This document shows, in pieces, positions 1-8,799 of a DNA stretch of 64,000 nucleotides. The notes under the pieces were generated by a model that did no database searches, was not told where the DNA came from, and was given only the letters and a program-made list of their open reading frames with translations. The DNA is from Desertibaculum subflavum (GTDB taxonomy: Bacteria; Pseudomonadota; Alphaproteobacteria; Ferrovibrionales; Ferrovibrionaceae): positions 120,458 to 184,457 of the forward strand of contig QOZS01000002.1 in the NCBI GenBank assembly GCA_003576705.1, given 5' to 3'. How positions within the stretch are numbered: the stretch's first letter is position 1; each line of letters starts with the position of its first letter. The position numbers and the translations under genes are program-made.

Positions 1-1447
1 CGCGGTTCGAGCGCACGGCATCCGGCAGCTCCTCCAGGCGGAACTGCGTCGCCTCGAGCCAGGCCTGGTAGGGATGCGCATTGGCGAGATCGGCCTTGAG
101 CTCGGCATCGTCGACGATGCGGCCGCGCTCCAGGTCGATCAGCAGCATCTTGCCGGGCTGCAGCCGCCACTTCTTGACGATGCGCTCTTCCGGCACCGGC
201 AGCACGCCGGCCTCGGAGGCGAGGATCACCTTGTCGTCGTCGGTCACGACATAGCGCGCCGGGCGCAGGCCGTTGCGGTCGAGCGTGGCGCCGATCTGCC
301 GTCCGTCGGTGAAGGCGATGGCGGCGGGCCCGTCCCAGGGCTCCATCAGCGCCGCGTGGTACTCGTAGAAGGCGCGGAGCTTCTCGTCCATCAGCTGATG
401 GCCGGCCCAGGCCTCCGGGATCATCATCATGACGGCCTGGGCGAGCGGGTAGCCGCCGGCGACCAGAAGCTCGAGCGCGTTGTCGAAGCTCGCCGTGTCG
501 GACTGGCCCTCGGCGATCAGCGGCCACAGCTTGGCGAGATCCGAGCCGAACAGCTCCGACGACATCGAATGCCGGCGCGCCGCCATCCAGTTCAAGTTGC
601 CGCGCAGCGTGTTGATCTCGCCGTTATGGGCGATCATCCGGTAGGGATGCGCGAGCCGCCAGGCGGGGAAGGTGTTGGTCGAGAAGCGCTGATGCACCAG
701 CGCCAGCGCGGTGACGACGCGCGGATCCTTGAGGTCGACGTAGAACGTGCCGACCTGGCCCGCCAGCAGCATGCCCTTGTAGACCAGCGTGCGGGTCGAG
801 AGCGACGGGAAGAACAGCTTGCCGAGGCCCTCGCGCGGCTCCTCACGCACGGCATTCTCGAGCAGCTTGCGGATGACGAAGAGCTTGCGCTCGAAGCTCG
901 CCCGGTCGCGGCAATTGGCGCCGCGGCCGATGAAGATCTGGCGGATGACCGGCTCGTTCGCCTTCACCGTCTCGCCGAGCCCGGTGCGGTCGACCGGCAC
1001 CTCGCGCCAGCCGAGCAAGGTCTGCCCCTCCTGGGCGACGGTGTCCTCCACCATCGACACGGCCTTGACCCGGTCGGCCTCGCCGCGCGGCAGGAACACC
1101 ATGCCGACGCCGTAGTCGGGCTCCGGCGGCAGCTTCACGCCCTGCTCGGCCATGACAGCGCGCAGGAAGGCATCGGGCTTCTGGATCAGGATGCCGGCGC
1201 CATCGCCGGCCAGCGGGTCGGCGCCGACGGCACCGCGATGATCCAGGTTGATCAGGATCTGCAGGCCCTGGCGGATGATCTCGTGCGACTTGCGGTTCTT
1301 GATATCGACAACGAAGCCAACACCGCAGGCGTCGTGCTCGCGGCTCGGGTCGTACAATCCCTGCGCTACCGGCAGCTCATTCACCCCATCGACCCTTTCC
1401 CCATTCGCGGCCTTTCGGCCTGCGTTTCCGCCCACCCCCGCGCCCAT
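1..1447 (-). CDS. gltB: Glutamate synthase (NADPH) large subunit, 5' part
   Basis: The large subunit of glutamate synthase releases ammonia from glutamine and channels it to 2-oxoglutarate to make glutamate. Only about 482 residues are present, because the gene runs off the left edge. The visible part is the class II glutamine amidotransferase domain. It carries EHDACGVGF with the expected N-terminal nucleophile Cys at residue 41, followed by HRGAVGADPLAGDGAG and the NGEINTLRGN motif. The ATG at 1447 gives a propeptide of 40 residues, similar in size to the cleaved propeptide known for Azospirillum GltB. In-frame GTG codons at 1435 and 1384 are alternatives. It lies downstream of, and in the same direction as, the acyl-CoA synthetase, with 119 bp between them. 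Confidence 0.95.
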   Translation of the reverse strand, partial: MGAGVGGNAGRKAANGERVDGVNELPVAQGLYDPSREHDACGVGFVVDIKNRKSHEIIRQGLQILINLDHRGAVGADPLAGDGAGILIQKPDAFLRAVMAEQGVKLPPEPDYGVGMVFLPRGEADRVKAVSMVEDTVAQEGQTLLGWREVPVDRTGLGETVKANEPVIRQIFIGRGANCRDRASFERKLFVIRKLLENAVREEPREGLGKLFFPSLSTRTLVYKGMLLAGQVGTFYVDLKDPRVVTALALVHQRFSTNTFPAWRLAHPYRMIAHNGEINTLRGNLNWMAARRHSMSSELFGSDLAKLWPLIAEGQSDTASFDNALELLVAGGYPLAQAVMMMIPEAWAGHQLMDEKLRAFYEYHAALMEPWDGPAAIAFTDGRQIGATLDRNGLRPARYVVTDDDKVILASEAGVLPVPEERIVKKWRLQPGKMLLIDLERGRIVDDAELKADLANAHPYQAWLEATQFRLEELPDAVRSNR

Positions 1448-1566
1448 GCCAACCGTCGGTCGGTCTGCCTGCCCGGCCGCCAGCCTCGTTGTCTCGCGGA
1501 AGCTTCAATTTGTTACATAGACCGCCCGTCGGCCGCAACGACCGAGTCGGTCCGCAACACGCCGCG

Positions 1567-3108
1567 TCACACCAGTTTCGACTGGCGCCCCTGCCAGTAC
1601 CTATCGCGAATCAGTCGCTTGTAAAGCTTGCCCGTCGGGTGGCGCGGCAGCTCGGCCTCGAAATCCACGCTGCGGGGGCATTTGATCGCCGACAAGTGCG
1701 CCTTGCAGAAGGCGATCAGCTCCTCGGCCAGGGCCGGGCCTGCCGCGCCTGGATCGATCGGCTGCACCACCGCCTTCACTTCCTCGCCGAAATCGACGTT
1801 CGGCACGCCGATCACCGCCACGTCAGCGACCTTGGGATGGGTGACCAGGAGATTCTCCACTTCCTGCGGGTAGATATTCACCCCGCCGGAAATGATCATA
1901 TGGGCCTTGCGATCGGTCAGGTGCAGAAAGCCGTCCTTGTCCAGGTAGCCGATATCGCCGAGCGTCGACCAGCCTTGCGGCGTGCGTGACTCTTTCGTTT
2001 TCCCCGGATCGTTGTGGTACTCGAAGACCGGGCCGTTGGCGAAGTAGATCATGCCCGCTTCGCCCTGGGGCTGCTCCTTGCCCGCCTCGTCCAGGATGTG
2101 GATCTCGCCGAGCAGCGCGCGGCCGACCGTGCCCTTGTGGGCCAGCCATTCCTGGCTGTTGCAGGCGACGAAGCCGTTGCCCTCGGTGCCGGCGTAGTAT
2201 TCGTGCAGCACCGGGCCCCACCAGCGGATCATCTCCTCCTTCACCTGCACCGGACAGGGCGCGGCCGCGTGGATCGCGACCTTGAGGGAGGAGACGTCGT
2301 ATTTCTTCCGCACCGCCTCCGGCAGTTTCAGCATGCGGACGAACATGGTCGGCACCCATTGCGAGTGCGTGACCTTGTATTTCTCGATCAGCGCCAGCGC
2401 CTGCTCGGCGTCGAAATGCTCCATGACGATGCTGGTGCCGCCGATCCGCATCACCGTCATGTTGTAGCGCAGCGGCGCCGCGTGATAGAGCGGCGCCGGC
2501 GAGAGATAGACGACCTCAGACGTCAGGCCATAGAGCGCCGTCGCCAGGTTGAGCAGCGAGCCCGGCGCGTCGATCGCCTCCTCCAGCAGCTCGGTCTTCA
2601 CGCCCTTCGGCCGGCCGGTCGTGCCGGAGGAATAGAGCATGTCGCGGCCGGCGCGCTGGTCGGCGATCGGCGTCGACGGCATGGCGGCGAGGGAGGTTTC
2701 CCAGCCCTCGTAGCCGTCGATCTCGCCGCCGACGGCGAAGCGATGCGGCACCTTCGGCATGCGCGTCCGCAGTTCCAGCGCCTGGCTCCGCTGGCTGACG
2801 GAGGCGATGAACAGCTTCGCGCCGCAATCGTTGATGATGTACTCCGCCTCCTCGGCCGTCAGGCGCGAGCTCATGGCGGTGTAGAGCAGGCCGGCGCGCT
2901 GCGCCGCCCAGCAGATCTCGAAATAGCGGGCGTTGTTGTCCATCTGCAGCGCGATGGCATCGCCCGCCTTCAGGCCGAGCTGGCGGAACAGCTGCGCGCC
3001 CTGGTTGGAGCGCTGGTCGAGCTGGCGGTAGGTCACCGTCTCGCCGGTCGCGGCCATGATGTAGGCCGCCTTGTCCGGCGTCTTCTGGGCATGGATATAG
3101 GGATGCAT
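1567..3108 (-). CDS. AMP-forming acyl-CoA synthetase
   Basis: A 513-residue member of the ANL superfamily that activates a carboxylic acid to acyl-AMP and then acyl-CoA. The P-loop YSSGTTGRPKGV, YYAGTEGNG, the LGDIGYLDKDGFLHLTDR region with the hinge, and the C-terminal PTGKLYK lysine are all present. The frame is open further upstream into the permease gene, but ATG 3108 (MHPYIHAQKTPDKAAY) fits the family N-terminus. The substrate cannot be read from the sequence. It is the last gene of the Liv-type transporter operon, 46 bp after livM. The inference is that it activates the acid brought in by that transporter, and that the divergent beta-oxidation-like genes at 11266-14093 then process it. 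Confidence 0.9.
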   Translation of the reverse strand: MHPYIHAQKTPDKAAYIMAATGETVTYRQLDQRSNQGAQLFRQLGLKAGDAIALQMDNNARYFEICWAAQRAGLLYTAMSSRLTAEEAEYIINDCGAKLFIASVSQRSQALELRTRMPKVPHRFAVGGEIDGYEGWETSLAAMPSTPIADQRAGRDMLYSSGTTGRPKGVKTELLEEAIDAPGSLLNLATALYGLTSEVVYLSPAPLYHAAPLRYNMTVMRIGGTSIVMEHFDAEQALALIEKYKVTHSQWVPTMFVRMLKLPEAVRKKYDVSSLKVAIHAAAPCPVQVKEEMIRWWGPVLHEYYAGTEGNGFVACNSQEWLAHKGTVGRALLGEIHILDEAGKEQPQGEAGMIYFANGPVFEYHNDPGKTKESRTPQGWSTLGDIGYLDKDGFLHLTDRKAHMIISGGVNIYPQEVENLLVTHPKVADVAVIGVPNVDFGEEVKAVVQPIDPGAAGPALAEELIAFCKAHLSAIKCPRSVDFEAELPRHPTGKLYKRLIRDRYWQGRQSKLV

Positions 3109-3154
3109 TGTCGTTGCTGGTCCTGAACGGGGACGCTTCCTCCGGGAAGCGCCG

Positions 3155-4129
3155 TTATGCCGCTTTGGCCTTGGCCCGTTCAAGCCCGGCGAAGACGGCA
3201 CCCAGGATACCCTTCGGCATGAAGATGATGAACAACACCAGCATTAGGCCGTAAATCGTTGTATCGGCGGCATGATACTCGTTACCGATCAGAATGCGGA
3301 GGGTCTCGGCCAGGATCAGGGTGAAGGCGGCGCCGACGGTCGGGCCGAGCTGGACGAACATGCCGCCGGCGACGACCGCGAACACGATCTGCAGCGAGAC
3401 GCCGATCCCTGAGACGGTCTCCGGGTTGATGTACATCTGGTACTGCCCGAACACCGCGCCGCCGAGCGCGGTCAGCCCGGCCGAGAGCAGGATGATGCGG
3501 ATCTTCTCGACGCCGACATTGATGCCGACCGAAGCCGAGGCATCCTCGTCGGAGGAGATCGCCTGCAGCGCGTAGCGGCCCATGCCGCGATCCACCGCGC
3601 GCCACACGAAGAGACCGATCAGCCAGAGTACCAGGGCGACGTAGAGGAACACGGTCTTGGAGGCGAACTGGAAGGCATAGATCGACGTGCCCGCCGCCTC
3701 GCGGTTCGGCGTCAGACCGAGCGAGCCGCCGGTGATGTCGCGCAGACCCACGATGCTGAGGGCGACCACCGCGGTCAGCGCGAGCGTCACCAGCGCGAAA
3801 TAGTGGCCGACGATGCGAAGCCGGACGCAGGGCCAACCCACGATCGCCGCCAGCGCCACGGCCGCCGCGACAGCGATCGGCATGCCGATCCAGGGCGTCA
3901 GCTCGAAGAAATTCCACAGCAGGACCGTGACATAGGCGCCGATCCCCATGAAGGCACCGTGGCCGAGCGAGACCAGGCCGAACCGGCCCATCAGCGACCA
4001 CGCGGTGTAGATGAAGCCCCAGAGCAGGATCTGCACCAGGATGTGGATGAAGTAATCCGTCTGGCCGGCGAACGGGGCCAGTGCCACCAGCGCGGCGATG
4101 ACCAGAGGGGCGATGACGTCGCGCTGCAT
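3155..4129 (-). CDS. livM: Branched-chain amino acid-type ABC transporter permease LivM
   Basis: A 324-residue inner-membrane permease of the LivM family with about nine to ten hydrophobic segments. The family core is visible around GRFGLVSLGHGAFMGIGAY and SSDEDASASVGINV, the second being the EAA-like loop that contacts the ATPases. It pairs with LivH just upstream (4-bp gap) to form the membrane channel for substrate delivered by the periplasmic binding protein. The C-terminus is Lys/Ala-rich. The operon order is binding protein, livG, livF, livH, livM, acyl-CoA synthetase. The true substrate may be an aromatic or aliphatic acid or amide rather than leucine, since this transporter class is broadly used. 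Confidence 0.9.
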   Translation of the reverse strand: MQRDVIAPLVIAALVALAPFAGQTDYFIHILVQILLWGFIYTAWSLMGRFGLVSLGHGAFMGIGAYVTVLLWNFFELTPWIGMPIAVAAAVALAAIVGWPCVRLRIVGHYFALVTLALTAVVALSIVGLRDITGGSLGLTPNREAAGTSIYAFQFASKTVFLYVALVLWLIGLFVWRAVDRGMGRYALQAISSDEDASASVGINVGVEKIRIILLSAGLTALGGAVFGQYQMYINPETVSGIGVSLQIVFAVVAGGMFVQLGPTVGAAFTLILAETLRILIGNEYHAADTTIYGLMLVLFIIFMPKGILGAVFAGLERAKAKAA

Positions 4130-4133
4130 GGGC

Positions 4134-5000
4134 CTATTTCCCGAACAGGCCCTGCGGCCTGATGAACATGGTCAGGATGAAGAAGGCGAAGGCGATGACG
4201 TAGCCCCACTCGATATGGAAGAAGAACCCGCCGATCGAGATGAACTGGCTGATGATGAAGGCGGCGACGAAACCGCCGATCATGTTGCCGAGCCCGCCCA
4301 GCACGCAGATCATGAAGGTGATCGGCCCAAAGGTGAGGCCGATCGCCGGATGCACGTCGTATTGCAGCACCAGCAGGCAGGCCGCGAGGCCGGCGAGCCC
4401 GCCCCCGATGCCCGAGGTGACCAGATAGAGCTTGCGGCTGTCGACGCCCATCAGCGGCATGATCTCGCGGTCCTGCGCGATGGCGCGGATCGCGGTGCCG
4501 AGGAAGGTGCGGGTGAGGAAGAGGTAGAGGCCCACCATGCCAGCCAGCGCCACCAGGAAGGCCAGCACGCGGGCATAGGAGAAATACATCTCGCCGAAGT
4601 TCAGGATCGGCAGCTTGAGGCCGAGATTGCGGAACTCGATCCCGAACACCAGAGTCGCGAAGCTCTGCAGGAAGAACAGGACCCCGCCGGTGACCAGCAG
4701 CTGGTTGATCGGCTCGCTCTGCAGGACGGGACGAATGACCAGGTAGTGCAGCAGCGCACCGAGCACGCCGACCACCACCACCGCCCCAAGGCAGGCGAGC
4801 AGGACCGGGACCCCGTAGACGACGTGCAGAAAATAGACCGTGTACATGCCGAGCATGACCAGCTCGGCATAGCAGATCCACACCACGTCGATGACGCCGA
4901 AGACCAGGTTGAGGCCGAGCGCGAGCAGGCCGAGCACGCCGCCGAGCAGCACGCCGTTCACGATCGCCTCGAGCAGGTAGATGTCGAAGATTGTGTCCAT
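4134..5000 (-). CDS. livH: Branched-chain amino acid-type ABC transporter permease LivH
   Basis: A 288-residue permease, close to the usual LivH length of 285-300. It has about eight membrane segments. Family hallmarks include GLLALGLNLVFGVIDVV near residue 25 and the cytoplasmic coupling loop with TAIRAIAQDREIMPLMGV near residue 180. It starts 3 bp after the livF stop and ends 4 bp before livM, so it is almost certainly cotranscribed and translationally coupled. It forms the translocation pathway together with LivM. The frame is clean and full length. Confidence 0.9.
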   Translation of the reverse strand: MDTIFDIYLLEAIVNGVLLGGVLGLLALGLNLVFGVIDVVWICYAELVMLGMYTVYFLHVVYGVPVLLACLGAVVVVGVLGALLHYLVIRPVLQSEPINQLLVTGGVLFFLQSFATLVFGIEFRNLGLKLPILNFGEMYFSYARVLAFLVALAGMVGLYLFLTRTFLGTAIRAIAQDREIMPLMGVDSRKLYLVTSGIGGGLAGLAACLLVLQYDVHPAIGLTFGPITFMICVLGGLGNMIGGFVAAFIISQFISIGGFFFHIEWGYVIAFAFFILTMFIRPQGLFGK

Positions 5001-5003
5001 GCG

Positions 5004-5694
<691 letters not shown>

Positions 5695-5708
<14 letters not shown>

Positions 5709-6447
5709 GCTGCCTCGCCGTCGGGTCAGAGCCGAGATAGACCTCGATGACCTTGGGATGGGCCGCCACCTCGGCCGGCGTGCCGCTGGCGATCACCTCC
5801 CCGTGGTCCAGCACCATCACCCGGTCCACCACCCGCATCAGCACGCCCATGATGTGCTCGACCCAGATGATGGTGATGCCCTTGTCGCGCCGGATCGCCT
5901 GCAGCATGTCGGCGGCCTGGTCCATCTCCGATTCGTCGAGGCCGCCGAGGCTCTCGTCGGCGAGCAACAGCTTCGGCCCGGTGGCGAGCGCGCGGGCCAG
6001 TTCGAGCTTCTTCAGGCCGGCGGCGCCGAGTCCGCCGATGCCGAGCGTCGGATCGACCGGCAGGCGCACCATGGCGAGCGCCTCCTCCGCATGGACGAAG
6101 GCCTCGCGCCGCGAGACCGACCTCGCCCGGCCGTAATAGGCCGAGACGGCGACGTTCTCCAGGATGGTCAGGTTCTTGAACGGCCGCGGAATCTGAAAGG
6201 TCCGCGCAATGCCGGCATGGCAGACCCGGCTCGAGCTCCATCCCGCGATGTCGCGCCCCTGGAAGCGGACGTTGCCCGATGTCGGCAGATACAGCCCGGA
6301 CAGGCAGTTGAACGTCGTGCTCTTGCCGGATCCGTTGGGCCCGATCAGGCCCAGGATCTCGCCTTCGGCGAGATCGAAGCTGACGCCGCTGACCGCGGTG
6401 AACCCGCCGAAGCGCTTGGTAAGGTCGCGAACTTCAAGCAATGGCAC
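5695..6447 (-). CDS. livG: ABC transporter ATP-binding protein LivG
   Basis: A 250-residue ATPase partner of LivF. Walker A GPNGSGKSTTFNCL is near residue 36 and Walker B LLLADESLGGLDESE near 160, followed by the switch histidine in WVEHIMGV. The signature region reads GLGAAGLKKLELARAL, which departs from the canonical LSGGQ but keeps the helix that follows. The start is GTG at 6447, preceded by a G-rich ribosome-binding stretch. It is separated from the upstream binding-protein gene by 75 bp holding a perfect hairpin, which may lower its expression relative to the binding protein. Confidence 0.92.
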
Positions 6448-6463
6448 ACGCCCCCGACTGTGG

Positions 6464-6492
6464 CACTGCGCGCCCGCCCCGGGCGCGCAGTG
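6464..6492 (-). other. Perfect GC hairpin between binding-protein gene and livG
   Basis: Two 12-bp arms, CACTGCGCGCCC (6464-6475) and GGGCGCGCAGTG (6481-6492), are exact inverted copies around a 5-nt loop. No run of T follows in the direction of transcription, so it is not a classical intrinsic terminator. Its place just downstream of a periplasmic binding-protein gene resembles the hairpins that stabilise binding-protein messages in other transporters (malE-malF in E. coli). The inference is more binding protein than ATPase or permease. Confidence 0.6.
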
Positions 6493-6522
6493 TCTCCCCC
6501 TTCACCGAACGAAACGCTCGGA

Positions 6523-7815
6523 TCAGCGTGCGTAAGCGTGGCCCTTGGGCAACGGGATCACCGGGTCGATCGTGCGCAGGCCCGTCGGCCAGGCGATCTT
6601 GGTCTCGCCCTTGACGTATTGCATCACCACCGGCGAGGACAGCGCATTCTGCCCCGCCATCTTGTGGCCCGGCGGATTGAACTTCACGCCGTAGCCCTGG
6701 ATCGTGCCGCCCTCCGGAATGTTGGTCTCCAGCGCCGCCTTGCGCAGAGCCTCGGCATCGAAGCCGCCATATTTCTTGATCGCGCGCGGCAGCACGTCGC
6801 TGAGGAAGATCCAGGTCTGGTTGAAGCCCATCGAGGTGTGAGGGGGCACTTCCTGCACGCCAGTCTGCGCCTTGTAGCGCTTGATCATCTCCGCCGTCAG
6901 GTCGCCGATGCCGGGCTTCAGGCTCTTGGCATCGAGCAGCTGCGCGGCGACCGGGTCGACGTTGTAGAAGTAGTTCACGTCGTCCTTGAAGGTCTCGATC
7001 AGCTTGTCGATCTGGCCGTAGCCGGCACCGTGGCCGATCATGGCATCGAAGCGCAGGCCACCCTCGCGGGACTGGCGCAGGAACAGCGTGATGTCCGGGT
7101 TGTAGCCGGTATGCAGGATCACGTCGGGTCGGGCGCGCTTCAGCTTGGTCACCAGCGAGGAGAGATCGGCCGAGCTCGCCGAATAGCCCTCCTTCAGTAC
7201 GACCTGCATGCCGAGCTCTTTGCAGACCTCCTCGTTGCCTTGCGCCACGCCGACGCCGTAGGGGCCGTCCTCGTGGATGATGGCGACCTTGAGGTCCTTG
7301 ACCTCCTTCTTCATCTTCGGCTTCGCCACCTCGGCCAGGAACTTGCAGCTCGCCTCACCGAACTGATCGGAATGCACCTGCGGGCGGAACACGTATTTCA
7401 GGTTCTTGTCCTTGAACACCGCGGAGGCGACGCAGACATTGGCCCAGAAGAATTTCTGCGCGGCGTCGACCTTCTGCGCCAGCGGCACGCAATGGGCCGA
7501 TGAGTAGACGCCCATCAGCAGGTCGACCTTCTCCTGGTTCAACAGCCGCTCCGCCTCGTTGATGGCGACATCGGCCTTGGACTGCGCGTCGGCATTGATC
7601 GGGATGATCTTGTGGCCTTCCACGCCGCCCTTCTCGTTGATCATGTCGATGGCGATCTGCGTGCCGATCGCGGCCGCCTTGGAGCCGCCGCCGGCGAACG
7701 GGCCGGTCAGGTCGTAGATCACGCCGATCTTGATATCGGCCGCGGCCGACAGCGCGGACCCGCACACCAGTGCGCCCGCCAGCACGCTCACGCGCGCAGG
7801 GAATCCCAGCCTCAT
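6523..7815 (-). CDS. Periplasmic substrate-binding protein of Liv-type ABC transporter
   Basis: A 430-residue type I periplasmic binding protein (Leu/Ile/Val-binding-like fold). It has a signal peptide, MRLGFPARVSVLAGALVCG followed by a cleavage site near SAAA-DIKIG. The mature protein opens with IGVIYDLTGPFAGGGS and NEKGGVEGHK, which are typical of the family. The longer reading frame begins 22 codons upstream, but ATG 7815 is preceded by GGAGGGTGG and gives a proper signal peptide. It is the first gene of the transporter operon, with its own candidate promoter at 7854-7881. The ligand is unknown; the family binds amino acids, amides, short acids and aromatics. Confidence 0.92.
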   Translation of the reverse strand: MRLGFPARVSVLAGALVCGSALSAAADIKIGVIYDLTGPFAGGGSKAAAIGTQIAIDMINEKGGVEGHKIIPINADAQSKADVAINEAERLLNQEKVDLLMGVYSSAHCVPLAQKVDAAQKFFWANVCVASAVFKDKNLKYVFRPQVHSDQFGEASCKFLAEVAKPKMKKEVKDLKVAIIHEDGPYGVGVAQGNEEVCKELGMQVVLKEGYSASSADLSSLVTKLKRARPDVILHTGYNPDITLFLRQSREGGLRFDAMIGHGAGYGQIDKLIETFKDDVNYFYNVDPVAAQLLDAKSLKPGIGDLTAEMIKRYKAQTGVQEVPPHTSMGFNQTWIFLSDVLPRAIKKYGGFDAEALRKAALETNIPEGGTIQGYGVKFNPPGHKMAGQNALSSPVVMQYVKGETKIAWPTGLRTIDPVIPLPKGHAYAR

Positions 7816-7853
7816 TCCACCCTCCCCGTTTATCGATATCCCTTGGAGGGCAG

Positions 7854-7881
7854 ATTGAAGAAGCCCGCGAAGGATTGTCAA
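7854..7881 (-). promoter_or_regulatory. Candidate sigma70-type promoter for the transporter operon
   Basis: On the minus strand a perfect -35 TTGACA (7876-7881) is followed after 16 bp by TTCAAT (7854-7859), which matches the -10 consensus at four of six positions. It lies 38 bp upstream of the binding-protein start codon, in the 102-bp gap after the MBL-fold gene, so the transporter genes could be transcribed separately from the upstream pair. Confidence 0.45.
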
Positions 7882-7917
7882 GGAGCGCGACGGCGTTCGG
7901 GCCGCCGCGCCCGCTTT

Positions 7918-8799
7918 TCAGCCCTTCGCCCAATCGATGCGGAAGTTTCCCTGGTGGGGATGGATATGGCCGCAGCCGGAGGCGCCGAAATGCGCCGGCA
8001 GCAGCAGCGACTTCCGCTCCACGCAGAGCTCGAGAACGCGGCGCCGGCTCGACGCCGACATCTTCGGATCCCAGCAGAACTGGCTGGACCAGCCCGGCCG
8101 ATAGACCTGGATCGGGTGATGCATGATGTCGCCGATGAAATGCGCTTCCTCGCCCTTGCTCTGCAGCCCGATGACGAGGCTGCCCGGCGTATGGCCCGGA
8201 AACTCCTCCAGCGTGATGGCGCGGTCGAAGTCGTAATCCTTGTCGACCATCACGGCGAGGCCGGCATCGACGATCGGCACCACGCTGTCGAGAAAGGCGC
8301 CATCGCCGACATTGGCGCCGGGCTTTTTCTGCTCCTCGGCCCAATGGGCGTACTCGGTGCGGCCGAACAGGTATTTCGCGTTCGGGAAGGTCGGCACCCA
8401 GCGGCCGTCCTTCAACTGGGTGTTCCAGCCGACATGATCGACATGAAGATGCGTGCAGCAGACATGCGTCACATCCTCCGGCTGCACGCCGACAGCGCGT
8501 AGCTGCTGCAGGAAATCGCCCTGGCGCCGGTGCCAGAACGGGCGGTCGGGCCGCTCCTTGTCGTTCCCCAGGCAGGTATCGATCAGGATGGTCTGCCGCC
8601 CGTTGCGCACCACCCAGCTGTGGATCGACATGTTGAAGCGGTTCTTCTCCCGGTTCCAATGATCGGGGCAGAGCCAGTCCGCATTGGCCTCCAGCACGTC
8701 GGGCTCGAGATCGGGCAGCAGTTGCTTCGTCACGAAGCCCATGCCCGCCAGATCGACCACCTTGTCGATCGTGATGTCACCGACCCTCTGCACGCTCAT
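7918..8799 (-). CDS. MBL-fold metallo-hydrolase
   Basis: A 293-residue metallo-beta-lactamase-fold hydrolase, without a signal peptide and therefore probably cytoplasmic. The metal site is intact: HLHVDHVGW near residue 115, then GHTPGS, the bridging aspartate in GDIMHH, and a late AHFG histidine. This is the MBL subfamily of quorum-quenching-lactonase and related broad hydrolases. ATG 8799 overlaps the stop of the upstream ThDP-enzyme gene by 4 bp (ATGA), so the two are coupled. The frame is open much further upstream but only as a shadow of that gene. A lactone, thioester or related substrate is possible; the sequence does not decide. Confidence 0.85.
   Translation of the reverse strand: MSVQRVGDITIDKVVDLAGMGFVTKQLLPDLEPDVLEANADWLCPDHWNREKNRFNMSIHSWVVRNGRQTILIDTCLGNDKERPDRPFWHRRQGDFLQQLRAVGVQPEDVTHVCCTHLHVDHVGWNTQLKDGRWVPTFPNAKYLFGRTEYAHWAEEQKKPGANVGDGAFLDSVVPIVDAGLAVMVDKDYDFDRAITLEEFPGHTPGSLVIGLQSKGEEAHFIGDIMHHPIQVYRPGWSSQFCWDPKMSASSRRRVLELCVERKSLLLPAHFGASGCGHIHPHQGNFRIDWAKG

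Noticed and set aside
74..1624. A 516-codon plus-strand frame at the left edge
   Set aside because: Antisense to gltB, whose amidotransferase motifs are unmistakable.
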